From: Bifidobacterium oedipodis
GTDB taxonomy: Bacteria > Actinomycetota > Actinomycetes > Actinomycetales > Bifidobacteriaceae
Direction: 5' to 3'
Assembly (NCBI RefSeq): GCF_012932425.1
Contig: NZ_JAAIII010000006.1
Location: 124,001-188,000 of the forward strand
DNA: 64,000 nt
Position 1 is the first letter of the stretch. Each line of letters begins with the position of its first letter. Below are positions 22,163-30,692 of the stretch, piece after piece. Made by a program: the position numbers and the translations under genes. The notes below the pieces were generated by a model, which ran no database searches, was not told the origin of the DNA, and saw only the letters and a list, made by a program, of their open reading frames with translations.

Positions 22163-22231
22163 GCGTCATGCTGAACGAATCGCAACATCCGGCTTAGTTG
22201 GCGAGATGTTGCGATTCGTTTGACATGACGC
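22163..22231. repeat. 27-bp nearly perfect inverted repeat between jag and rsmG
   Basis: Arms 22163-22189 and 22205-22231 are complementary at 24 of 27 positions around a 15-nt loop. There is no T-run. It lies 20 nt before parS site 2. Possible terminator for jag or a structured spacer. Confidence 0.7.
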
Positions 22232-22250
22232 TGTGTTGTGTATGGGTGCG

Positions 22251-22266
22251 TGTTTCACGTGAAACA
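22251..22266. promoter_or_regulatory. parS: parS site 2
   Basis: Exact TGTTTCACGTGAAACA, 18 nt before the rsmG start codon. Confidence 0.93.
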
Positions 22267-22283
22267 AAGCGAGGGGGTCTAGC

Positions 22284-22949
22284 ATGACGGATCAGCTGGA
22301 AGATTCACCGGTGCTTGCCGAAGTATTGGGGGATGCGTTGCCGCAACTGGAACGCTTCCATGCCAAGCTTGAGCAAGAGGGGGAGCCTCGTGGTCTGATT
22401 GGTCCGCGAGATGTCGATATTATTTGGGAACGGCATATTCTCAACTCCGCAGCCATTGTGCCATATGTGCAGGAAGCCGCGCGTGGTGCACGCTACAAAA
22501 CCGTGGCCGATGTGGGCAGTGGCGGTGGCTTCCCTGGATTGGTGGCCGCCGCATGCTTGCCGGATCATGAGTTCACATTGATTGAACCCATGGAGCGACG
22601 TGTTGAATGGCTGGATGAGTGCGTGCGTGAGATGCAATTGCCCAATGTGCGTATTATTCGCGGCCGCTCTGGAGAAGTGATTGCGAAAGTGCGGAAGCAT
22701 GCCATCCATCCATACGCGGTGGTGACATGCCGAGCGGTGGCGCCGATGACCAAACTTTCTGGTTGGACATTGCCGTTGCTGAAGCCCTCCGGTCGTCTGG
22801 TCGCGCTGAAAGGTCGGTCTGCACAGGCCGAGCTTGAGAAGGCCGCCGATCAGATCACGCGCTTTGGCGGGCGCAACGCACGGGTTGTTGAAGCTGCCGT
22901 GGGCCCTGGCCTGGAGTCCACGCATGTGGTTCTTGTGGATAAACGATGA
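22284..22949 (+). CDS. rsmG: 16S rRNA (guanine-N7) methyltransferase RsmG
   Basis: SAM-dependent methyltransferase for G527 of 16S rRNA (formerly GidB). 221 residues; SAM motif [16 protein letters not shown] at about 74-89, then [16 protein letters not shown] and [21 protein letters not shown] precedes the ATG. It lies just upstream of parA, the usual order in actinobacteria. A perfect DnaA box is embedded in its last codons (22934-22942). Confidence 0.94.
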   Translation: MTDQLEDSPVLAEVLGDALPQLERFHAKLEQEGEPRGLIGPRDVDIIWERHILNSAAIVPYVQEAARGARYKTVADVGSGGGFPGLVAAACLPDHEFTLIEPMERRVEWLDECVREMQLPNVRIIRGRSGEVIAKVRKHAIHPYAVVTCRAVAPMTKLSGWTLPLLKPSGRLVALKGRSAQAELEKAADQITRFGGRNARVVEAAVGPGLESTHVVLVDKR

Positions 22950-23149
22950 TTGGTGAATCGCCAATGTATGCTCAGTTATCCACATTTCATCACAACACTC
23001 AAAATTATCCACATTTGTTGTGGAAAACTGTGGAGAAGTCACAATCATTGATTTTTCAAGGGTTTTGGGGCTTAATTCTGAGGCCAGAAAGACATGATTG
23101 GTTGCGGTTATCCACAGTTATCCACATTGAATGAGTTTTTGGTGGATAA
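22934..23149. promoter_or_regulatory. Cluster of DnaA boxes upstream of parA
   Basis: Five perfect TTATCCACA boxes: 22934-22942 (minus strand), 22976-22984, 23005-23013, 23108-23116 and 23118-23126 (plus strand; the last two spaced 10 bp). A one-mismatch box is at 23141-23149. The rest of the rsmG-parA gap (22950-23218) is AT-rich and gene-free. The density equals that of oriC itself, about 5.5 kb away. Confidence 0.85.
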
Positions 23150-23218
23150 CTTGCAATATCGGAAACCAGTGTCCGTATGAGAGAGACAATGGAACATACG
23201 TCTGTACAAGGAGGAGCG

Positions 23219-24193
23219 ATGTCCGATCAGGAACATCAGTCCGAACGGATCGAATCCGCAGCGGATACGCTTCAGCGTATTTTTGGCGACGGCAGCTCGG
23301 CGCTGGGTGCGCAGATCACTGATGAATCGTCGCGCTATCAGGCATTAAGCAAGGTTGTTTTCCCGCATCCGAAACGTACTAGGCTGATTGCAGTGGCCAA
23401 TCAGAAGGGGGGAGTGGGCAAAACCACATCCACAGTGAATATGGCCGCCGCCCTGGCCAGCCATGGTGCCCAAGTATTGGTTATCGATATGGATCCGCAG
23501 GGCAACGCTTCGACTGCATTGGGAGCGCCGCATGCCTCCGGCAGCGCATCCGTATACGATGTGATCGAAGGGCGTTGTGGACTGGGCGATGTTATTTCAG
23601 TATGCCCTGATTTTTCGACTCTTGACGTCGTGCCTGCATCCATTGATTTGAGCGGTGCCGAACTGGAAGTGGCGGATCTGCCCAATCGCAATACCCTGCT
23701 CAAGGAGGCGCTGGAGCAGTTCCTGCAGCAGTCCGACAAACACTATGACTATGTGTTTATCGATTGCCCGCCCAGCCTGGGTTTGCTGGTGATCAACGCC
23801 ATGTGCGCGGTCACCGAGATGCTGATTCCCATTCAGGCGGAATACTATGCGCTGGAAGGTTTGGGGCAGCTGATCAACACCATCGGATTGGTGCAGGAGC
23901 ATTTCAATCCCGTGCTGCTGGTATCCACCATGCTGGTGACGATGTTCGATCGTCGCACCCTGCTCAGCCGCGAAGTATATGGCGAAGTAAAAAGCCATTA
24001 TCCGAACATCGTGCTGGACACCACGATCCCGCGCACGGTGAAAATATCAGAAGCCCCCAGTTTTTCACAGTCTGTTATCGCCTATGATCCGCGTGGTATC
24101 GGCGCCATCGCCTATGGTGAGGCGGCATTGGAATTCGCCAAACGATCCCCGAATGTCTTGGAAGCGATTGATGCGAGGAGAAAGGCACACTAA
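23219..24193 (+). CDS. parA: Chromosome-partitioning ATPase ParA (Soj)
   Basis: Walker-type ATPase that, with ParB and parS, segregates newly copied origins. 324 residues from the ATG at 23219, which has a strong AAGGAGG at 23208-23214; an upstream ATG at 23177 is less well placed. The deviant Walker A is NQKGGVGKTT (61-70); downstream IDMDPQGNASTALG and FIDCPPSLGLL. A non-conserved leader of about 50 residues precedes the ATPase fold. The stop overlaps the parB start (TAATG). Confidence 0.95.
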   Translation: MSDQEHQSERIESAADTLQRIFGDGSSALGAQITDESSRYQALSKVVFPHPKRTRLIAVANQKGGVGKTTSTVNMAAALASHGAQVLVIDMDPQGNASTALGAPHASGSASVYDVIEGRCGLGDVISVCPDFSTLDVVPASIDLSGAELEVADLPNRNTLLKEALEQFLQQSDKHYDYVFIDCPPSLGLLVINAMCAVTEMLIPIQAEYYALEGLGQLINTIGLVQEHFNPVLLVSTMLVTMFDRRTLLSREVYGEVKSHYPNIVLDTTIPRTVKISEAPSFSQSVIAYDPRGIGAIAYGEAALEFAKRSPNVLEAIDARRKAH

Positions 24194-25584
24194 TGGCATC
24201 GAAATCACGACTTGGCAAAGGCCTTGGCGCTTTGTTCCCCTCGCTGCCCGGTGATGAAAAACCTGCGCAGTCAACCTTGGAGGAAGCGACCGGCACGCTG
24301 ACCAGCGCATCGAAATCCGCTGAACCGAAAACACAGCAGGATACGCGCACTCAGAAGACCGACAACGCCACGAGCACTGCTTCTGCTGCACAGTCCGAAC
24401 ACAAGCCCCAGGTCAACAAACCCCAAGTTAAGGCAAAGCCAACCAAACGTGCGGCCATGCCTGCCATCGGCACCATGGCTCACCCCAGCGACCTGTTCTT
24501 CGGGGGAGAGGCAGATCCCACCATCGCTCCGAAGGCCAGTGTGCAACCGGTTGCTGCTGATGCTAAGAAATCTCAGCTTGTAAAAACCACTGCCACGAAC
24601 ACGTCATCCAAGGCTTCGCAGAAGCATGTTTCACGTGAAACATCTGCCGGCGAAGACAAGCCAGTTGAGGAATTGAAGCCTGTCGAAGGTGGTTATCTGG
24701 CTGAGCTGAAGCTCAGCGATATCGGTCCGAACGTACATCAGCCGCGTACCATTTTTGATGAAGATGAGCTCAATGAGCTCGCTGCGTCGATTACCGAAGT
24801 CGGTGTACTGCAACCGATTGTAGTGCGTAAGCGTCCGGCTGCGCAGATCGAAGCCGCTAAAAAGGCGCAATCCACTGATCAGTCTGCCAGTGCCAATCCC
24901 TTCGCTGGTCATATGGATAGCCCATATGAATTGATCATGGGTGAGCGTCGTTGGCGTGCATCACAACTGGCTGGTCTGCAAACCATTCCTGCAATCGTCA
25001 AAACCACTGCCGATGACGATATGCTGCGTGACGCCTTGCTGGAAAACCTGCATCGCGTTGCCCTCAATCCGTTGGAAGAGGCTGCGGCCTATCAGCAGAT
25101 GATTGAGGAATTCGGACTGACTCAGGCGCAACTGTCCAAATCGGTGTCCAAATCGAGGCCGCAAATCGCCAACACCTTGCGACTGCTTAACCTGCCGGTC
25201 AGTGTGCAGAAGAAAGTCGCCGCCGGTGTGCTGTCCTCCGGTCATGCGCGCGCCTTGCTCGGTCTGAGCAGTGCCGAGGAGATGGACAAGCTGGCGTCAC
25301 GTATTATCGCCGAAGGATTATCGGTGCGCAGCACCGAGGAAATCGTGGCGATGAAAATTGCCTCGGGGGAGCAGCCCAAGAAACCCAAGACCTCGAAAAC
25401 CAATCCCTGGGTCGGCTCCGCAATCCAGCAGAGCCTGGAGAATCACTTCGATACCAAGGTGTCCATTAAGGGTTCCGCCAAACATGGACGCATTGAAATT
25501 GTGTTCTCCTCGCCTGAGGATATGGATCGTATTCTCCAGCTTCTGGTTCCTGCACAAACCAAGCCGGAACAGGGCTGGGTCTGA
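24193..25584 (+). CDS. parB: Chromosome-partitioning protein ParB (Spo0J)
   Basis: CTP-dependent DNA clamp that binds parS. 463 residues, longer than the usual 300-350 because residues 12-150 are a low-complexity Lys/Thr/Ala/Ser linker. It starts with the family N-terminus KSRLGKGLGALFPS, expected to stimulate ParA. The N-terminal nuclease-like fold has GERRWRASQLAGL; ALLENLHRVALNPLEEAAAY and the helix-turn-helix LSKSVSKSRPQIANTLRLL follow. A parS site lies inside its own coding sequence at residues 145-150. Confidence 0.95.
   Translation: MASKSRLGKGLGALFPSLPGDEKPAQSTLEEATGTLTSASKSAEPKTQQDTRTQKTDNATSTASAAQSEHKPQVNKPQVKAKPTKRAAMPAIGTMAHPSDLFFGGEADPTIAPKASVQPVAADAKKSQLVKTTATNTSSKASQKHVSRETSAGEDKPVEELKPVEGGYLAELKLSDIGPNVHQPRTIFDEDELNELAASITEVGVLQPIVVRKRPAAQIEAAKKAQSTDQSASANPFAGHMDSPYELIMGERRWRASQLAGLQTIPAIVKTTADDDMLRDALLENLHRVALNPLEEAAAYQQMIEEFGLTQAQLSKSVSKSRPQIANTLRLLNLPVSVQKKVAAGVLSSGHARALLGLSSAEEMDKLASRIIAEGLSVRSTEEIVAMKIASGEQPKKPKTSKTNPWVGSAIQQSLENHFDTKVSIKGSAKHGRIEIVFSSPEDMDRILQLLVPAQTKPEQGWV
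24627..24642. promoter_or_regulatory. parS: parS site 3 inside parB
   Basis: Exact TGTTTCACGTGAAACA within the parB reading frame, encoding part of KHVSRETS in the linker. Confidence 0.92.
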
Positions 25585-25627
25585 GCTGTATATCGCGATA
25601 CCTATATCGCATATCGCAGTCATGATG

Positions 25628-25671
25628 TGTGTTGGTTGGTGACGGCGCCATTGCCGTTACCAACCAACACA
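25628..25671. terminator. Bidirectional terminator between parB and trxB
   Basis: A 13-bp outer stem (TGTGTTGGTTGGT with its exact complement) encloses a 5-bp inner stem ACGGC/GCCGT. It lies between the convergent parB and trxB genes. Flanking T-runs are weak. Confidence 0.75.
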
Positions 25672-25711
25672 TTAGTGTGGCTATGCGACTACTAGCCACT
25701 GTGCTTACTGG

Positions 25712-26713
25712 TTATTGCTGCTGCGCGAGGTAGTGCTGTGCGTCCAAAGCTGCGCGGCAGCCCATGCCGGCGGCGCTAATGGCCTGTCGATAGGTGCGAT
25801 CCACGCAGTCGCCGGCGGCGAAGATGCCGGGCTGGTTGGTGCGCGTGCTGTCACCATCGACCACAATATAACCATCATCATCCGTCTGAACCAAGGGCTT
25901 CAGGAAGTCGGTGGCCGGCGTGTGCCCAATGGCCACGAATACGGCATTCGTGTCCAACGTGCCTTCCTCACCGGTTTGTGTATTGCGCGTGGAAATGCTG
26001 GTCACATGAGCCGGGGCGGCGGGGGAGTTGCCCGCCAGAGTCAGTCCGATGCGAGGCTTGGCTGGCGCTGCCTCGGCAGCGCTGCCATGCACCGCAGTCA
26101 CTACGGTATTGGTTAGCAGTGTGAGCTTCGGGTTGGCTTTGGCACGATCCACCATAATCTGGGAAGCGCGGAACTGGTCGCGACGATGAATCAGCGTGAC
26201 GCTGGATCCGAAGCGGGTAAGAAACAGCGCCTCCTCGAATGCGGAATCGCCGCCGCCCACCACAACAATCGGTTTGTTCCTGAAGAAGAATCCGTCGCAG
26301 GTGGCGCAGTATGACACGCCATGTCCGGATAGCTCGCGTTCGCCGGGCACATCCAAGGTGCGGAACTTGGAACCCGTGGATACGATAATCGAGCGGGTAT
26401 CTACGGTGGAATCATCCGACAAGTGCACGCGGTACATTGAGTCGATGCGCTCCACTCTGGTAACGTCCTCCGCAATCGATTCCAGTCCGAATCGTTCGGC
26501 CTGTTCACGCATGCGATCCATCAGTTCGGGGCCAAGAATGCCCTCCGGGAAACCGGGGAAGTTCTCCACCTCGGTGGTGTTCACCAGCTGACCTCCGGGA
26601 GCTAGGGAACCGGTGATCATCAATGGATGCAAACCGGCACGCCCCAGATATATCGCCGCAGTGTAGCCGGCTGGTCCAGATCCGATAATCAGTACGTCAT
26701 GCAATTGAGTCAT
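25712..26713 (-). CDS. trxB: Thioredoxin-disulfide reductase
   Basis: FAD/NADPH enzyme that reduces thioredoxin. FAD motif LIIGSGPAGYTAAIYLGRAG, redox-active YCATCDGFFF, NADPH motif VVVGGGDSAFEEALFL and C-terminal GIFAAGDCVDRTYRQA. About 333 residues from the ATG at 26713; an ATG at 26737 adds eight residues and cannot be excluded. No thioredoxin gene follows, unlike in mycobacteria where trxC is adjacent. Confidence 0.95.
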   Translation of the reverse strand: MTQLHDVLIIGSGPAGYTAAIYLGRAGLHPLMITGSLAPGGQLVNTTEVENFPGFPEGILGPELMDRMREQAERFGLESIAEDVTRVERIDSMYRVHLSDDSTVDTRSIIVSTGSKFRTLDVPGERELSGHGVSYCATCDGFFFRNKPIVVVGGGDSAFEEALFLTRFGSSVTLIHRRDQFRASQIMVDRAKANPKLTLLTNTVVTAVHGSAAEAAPAKPRIGLTLAGNSPAAPAHVTSISTRNTQTGEEGTLDTNAVFVAIGHTPATDFLKPLVQTDDDGYIVVDGDSTRTNQPGIFAAGDCVDRTYRQAISAAGMGCRAALDAQHYLAQQQ

Positions 26714-26768
26714 GCCGTCCACTGTAATACCATGCACGGTTATGCTCTACGCACAGAGCGCAAAAACA

Positions 26769-26802
26769 ACGCCGGTATGTTTCACGTGAAACATACCGGC
26801 GT
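26769..26802. terminator. 34-bp perfect palindrome centred on parS, after the pseudokinase gene
   Basis: The arms ACGCCGGTATGTTTCAC and its complement meet without a loop, between the end of the pseudokinase gene and the start of trxB. The central 16 nt are parS. Possible dual terminator and segregation site. Confidence 0.6.
26778..26793. promoter_or_regulatory. parS: parS site 4
   Basis: Exact TGTTTCACGTGAAACA upstream of trxB. Confidence 0.93.
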
Positions 26803-26835
26803 GCTGCGAATGATCGTGAGTCTAATCAGCTTCTA

Positions 26836-28965
26836 TTAGAACACCTCTACCTTTTCGATATAGAGCTGATTCTGCGGCAGGCTGTCAGTCGGCACCCACA
26901 GAATCAGATCCTGCGTATTGATTACGCGGGTGAACGGAATTTCCGTGGTGCCACCTTCGGCGAATTCAAATTCGGCCACCTGATCGCCCTGCGTCGGGTC
27001 GCCCGTGGTGTTTGCGCGAATATAGCCCTTGCCTCCGGACGTACGGATGGTGATGGTCATGCGATACACGTCGTGCGGTTGATCCAAATGCAGATAATAG
27101 GCGTAGCCCGACTGTCCACCGGGGTTGGTGAGGAAATTGCTGGAAGCAACAGTGTAGGCTGTTGTGTTCACATGTTTGGGATCAGGTACGGCCTTGGAAT
27201 CCTTGTCGCCAGTTTTGACCTTATCCTTGGTGTTCTTGCTGTCGCTGCTGCTCGTGCTACTGCTATCACTGTCGCTGTTGCTACTGGTAGTGTTCGACGA
27301 CTGAGTGTTCTCGTCGTTCTCTTCCTCGGAATCCGACGTTTGCCCGCCGGTGGAGCTGCCGAAGGGAACATCGTCCACATCAAGCTCAGGCCACTGGCCC
27401 TCGGAAACATTATTGGAACGATCGGCAGGGCTCAACGAACTGCCTTGGAACGCATTCATCGCCCAGATCGCTGCCGCAATCACCACCAGCACAGCCACCA
27501 CGATGGCCACCACTTTGGTGGACAAGCTGCCGAACAGCCGCTCGTCGGGAAGCTTGTCGTTTTCTTCGGTGTGCGCATGATCCTGCGGAGTGAAGCTGGG
27601 CGGCACCGGATTCATGGCGGCGATTTGCTCCTGCTCATATTCCAGCGCGCGCTCGGACTCCTCACCGGGGGCAATCGGACGACCATCGGCATCAAACACC
27701 GGGATACGACTGGTGGTTTCTCCCACACCAGCCTCGGCGGTCGAAATCGGCACCGTGGGGTGGATATTGTCGCCAGCGGGCATGGTATGCGGGTGCATCG
27801 AAGTGAACCAATCGCCGGTGTCTTCACCGGACAGATTTTCGTCGCGCCATGCTTCGGAGAGATTATCGCTGAGATTGAAATCAAACAGTCGACGTTCCTT
27901 GTCACCCGCTTGACCGGAAGCGGCATTGCCAGCATGATTGTGCGCATCGGCAGCGTCTTCGTCAGTGTCGCCCACGAAAGCGAGGGCGGGTAATGACTGG
28001 TTGATGGCCAGATTGGGCAGCTTCTCGCTGCTGATCAGCGTATCCGGGATATCGGCGACATCCTGTTCATCAACGGATGCCAACATGGCAGTAGCAATTG
28101 AGCATTCACCGCTGACATGCGGCAGCGCAATATCCGTGTCCGCCAAGTCGGTCAGGGGCTTCCAATCGCCCAGCAATGCCTCAAGCTCGATCAGTGCAGC
28201 CATAGGCAGCGTCGAATCGTCGTCATCCATCAGCGCCAAACCACGCTTGACAATGACCTGGAATTCCATCGGAGTATCGGCCGGCAGACGATCCATGGAG
28301 AATGCGGTGTCGGTGGTGCTCGGCGTGCGCGTGAGCATGGCATACAGCAACGCTGCCAACTGGCGCACGGCATGACGTTCGATAGGGGTGTACGGTGCCG
28401 TGCCCGACGTATCTGCCAGCAGGCACGAGAATGGGGCATCGGCAATCTGCACTCCGGACGCAGTGATGCGCACCGTGTCGGTGGACAGGATGATTTCCGC
28501 GGGGTTATTGCCGTCGATAATCGGGCGAATCGCCTCAATGGTTTCGCCGACAATCGAACGCATGGCGTCATAGCTGAGCAGCGAACCCGCAGCGCCGGCG
28601 AAATAATCGGTAAGGGACAGGCCCTCATCCAATGGGGTGATAACCAGCATCACCTCGGCCTGTGGACGATACTTCAGCACGGGCACGAAATGAGCGGGGC
28701 GGCTGGCCGCGATACGCCCGGTCAGGGAATTCACCGGTGCCAGCGCCTGGCCTGAGGTGACAATGGCCAACTGGCAATCCTTGGCCATTACACGATCGCT
28801 GGCCTTCCACACCGTAAGTCCCGGCGCATGACGCAAAGTTGACACCAGCGTGTATCGGTTGAGAATGGTATCACCCAGTTGCGGTTTCATATGCTGTCCG
28901 GCTCCGTAATGTCGATGGTGGCTATGGGGGTTGGCCACGGTGGTGTTCGCAGTGTTCGTTGACAT
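26836..28965 (-). CDS. Membrane-anchored pseudokinase-like protein downstream of murJ
   Basis: A 709-residue protein with a kinase-like N-terminal region (about 28-275; LGDTILNRYTLVSTLRHAPG opens it). It lacks the ATP-site lysine, the HRD catalytic loop and the DFG motif, so it should be catalytically dead. An acidic linker follows, then one transmembrane helix (VVAIVVAVLVVIAAAIWAM, about 485-505), a Ser/Asn/Asp-rich stretch, and an extracellular C-terminal domain of about 140 residues (PGGQSGYAYYLHLDQPHDVY) resembling a beta-sandwich. In mycobacteria the same domains are fused to the C-terminus of MurJ/MviN, where the phosphorylated pseudokinase recruits FhaA. Here the gene follows murJ by 68 nt, suggesting a split version of that regulator of peptidoglycan precursor export. 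Confidence 0.75.
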   Translation of the reverse strand: MSTNTANTTVANPHSHHRHYGAGQHMKPQLGDTILNRYTLVSTLRHAPGLTVWKASDRVMAKDCQLAIVTSGQALAPVNSLTGRIAASRPAHFVPVLKYRPQAEVMLVITPLDEGLSLTDYFAGAAGSLLSYDAMRSIVGETIEAIRPIIDGNNPAEIILSTDTVRITASGVQIADAPFSCLLADTSGTAPYTPIERHAVRQLAALLYAMLTRTPSTTDTAFSMDRLPADTPMEFQVIVKRGLALMDDDDSTLPMAALIELEALLGDWKPLTDLADTDIALPHVSGECSIATAMLASVDEQDVADIPDTLISSEKLPNLAINQSLPALAFVGDTDEDAADAHNHAGNAASGQAGDKERRLFDFNLSDNLSEAWRDENLSGEDTGDWFTSMHPHTMPAGDNIHPTVPISTAEAGVGETTSRIPVFDADGRPIAPGEESERALEYEQEQIAAMNPVPPSFTPQDHAHTEENDKLPDERLFGSLSTKVVAIVVAVLVVIAAAIWAMNAFQGSSLSPADRSNNVSEGQWPELDVDDVPFGSSTGGQTSDSEEENDENTQSSNTTSSNSDSDSSSTSSSDSKNTKDKVKTGDKDSKAVPDPKHVNTTAYTVASSNFLTNPGGQSGYAYYLHLDQPHDVYRMTITIRTSGGKGYIRANTTGDPTQGDQVAEFEFAEGGTTEIPFTRVINTQDLILWVPTDSLPQNQLYIEKVEVF

Positions 28966-29033
28966 TCTAGCTTCGGGGCTGTCCTTGCGAACGGGCCCGC
29001 TCAGAGGCGATTCGCGCGTTATACAGTCGTTAT

Positions 29034-30692
29034 TCAGCGCCCCAAACGCCTGCGCACAACCGTAAGCATGTCAGCCAGTTCCTTGACGCGCAGCAGCCAG
29101 AGCGCAGCCAGATAGACCACAGCCAGCACAATGGTGAGCACGGCGGCGATACCTATCGCGGCAAACCAGCTTATATGGCCGTCTTGAGGGGTGATGGACG
29201 CACCGAACAGGGTGGCGATCGGGGTCTTGAGCAACCAGGCCACCGCTCCGGCCACGGCGGCGGCGCCATAGGCTTTCGCATAGGTGAGGGCAACCGTGGC
29301 GCCTCCCATATGACGGTTGAATTTTCTACGTAACATCCACATCATCGTCACCAGTGTTACGGCACTGCCGATGCTCACACAGTAGGAGATGCCCGTCACC
29401 CAGTGTTCGGGCTGCAATACTTGAGAAACGCCGATCATCAGCGCGATAACGACGATGTATTGGACCAGCGTCGTCAGGAACGGATGCAGACCATCCTCGA
29501 AGGCATAGAAGGTACGTTGCACCAGCAGCACGGCCGAACCAAGCGGCAGCGCCCATGACAGGCCCGTCAGCGCGTAGGAGATCAGCATGGTTTCCTGCAT
29601 GGATACCGACGGCAGCAGTGCGCGGATGATGGCCTCCGGATACACCACCATCGCGGCGGCGAAGAAGCAGATCATCAGTCCCACAGTGCTCAGTGCTCCG
29701 GTCAGATCGTGAGCGGCTTCGTCCAAATTATGGTCGGCGATGGAGCGTGAGATTTTCGGGAACATTGCGGTGGATACCGATACCGCAATCAGCGAATACG
29801 GCAGGATAAACAGCGTATAGGCATTCTGATAGGTGGCGTTGCCTGCGATGCCGGATGGGTTGGCACCATTGAAAAGCTGCGCCAGTTCCGGAGCGGATGT
29901 GGCAATGCGCGTGAGCATGATACCGCCGATTTCGCTGACGGCCACCACGCCCAATGAGCCCAACGCAACCGGGCCCATAGCCCGCAAACCGAAGCCGCCC
30001 AGCCCGAACTGCGGACGGTACTTGAATCCGACGCGGGCCATCGGCACGAACAGGATCAGAGCTTGGAAAGCCACGCCCAACGTCCAGGCGCCGGCGGTCA
30101 GAGCGATTTTATCCGTCGTCCAGAATCCCAACGGCTGTTCGTTGGCTTTGCCGAACAGCAGGATGAACGCACCGAAGCCGGCGCAACTGATGATGTTCGC
30201 ACCGGTGGAGCTCCACGCGTAGGTGACGAAATGATCCTTGGCCGCCAATATCTGGCCCAACACGGTGTACAGGCCGTAGAAGAAGATCTGCGGCATGCAC
30301 CACAGCGTGAAGGCGTTGGTGAGCGCAATCATATCCGGATTGGTGCTGCCCACATACAACCGGGTGAGCAGGGGAGTGGCGATGGCCATAATCGCCGTCA
30401 TACCGAGCAGGATGGCGATGGCCAGCGTGACCAGACGGTTAAGGCGCTCCTGGGCGTCTTTCTCGTTCATGGTGCGTACGATCTGCGGCACGAGCACCGC
30501 ATTGAAAATGCCGCCGGACACCAACGTGAATACCGATTGGGGAATCATGGAGCCGGCCTGATAGGCGTTGGCCGCCAAACCGGTGGTGCCAATGGCTGCG
30601 GCGAGCAGTATGGTGCGCAGCTGGCCAGTGACGCGCGAGGCGGCCGTGCCGCTGGCCATGATCAGGGAATTACGCCCTACCGTGGAACTCAT
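29034..30692 (-). CDS. murJ: Lipid II flippase MurJ (MviN)
   Basis: Multi-pass membrane flippase for the peptidoglycan precursor lipid II, MOP superfamily. 552 residues with about 14 hydrophobic segments; N-terminus VGRNSLIMASGTAASRVTGQ and the conserved FTLVSGGIFNAVLVPQIVR. The ATG at 30692 forms an ATGA overlap with the upstream gene, so it was preferred to an in-frame start at 30728. It lacks the C-terminal pseudokinase of mycobacterial MviN, which is encoded by the next gene. Confidence 0.93.
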   Translation of the reverse strand: MSSTVGRNSLIMASGTAASRVTGQLRTILLAAAIGTTGLAANAYQAGSMIPQSVFTLVSGGIFNAVLVPQIVRTMNEKDAQERLNRLVTLAIAILLGMTAIMAIATPLLTRLYVGSTNPDMIALTNAFTLWCMPQIFFYGLYTVLGQILAAKDHFVTYAWSSTGANIISCAGFGAFILLFGKANEQPLGFWTTDKIALTAGAWTLGVAFQALILFVPMARVGFKYRPQFGLGGFGLRAMGPVALGSLGVVAVSEIGGIMLTRIATSAPELAQLFNGANPSGIAGNATYQNAYTLFILPYSLIAVSVSTAMFPKISRSIADHNLDEAAHDLTGALSTVGLMICFFAAAMVVYPEAIIRALLPSVSMQETMLISYALTGLSWALPLGSAVLLVQRTFYAFEDGLHPFLTTLVQYIVVIALMIGVSQVLQPEHWVTGISYCVSIGSAVTLVTMMWMLRRKFNRHMGGATVALTYAKAYGAAAVAGAVAWLLKTPIATLFGASITPQDGHISWFAAIGIAAVLTIVLAVVYLAALWLLRVKELADMLTVVRRRLGR

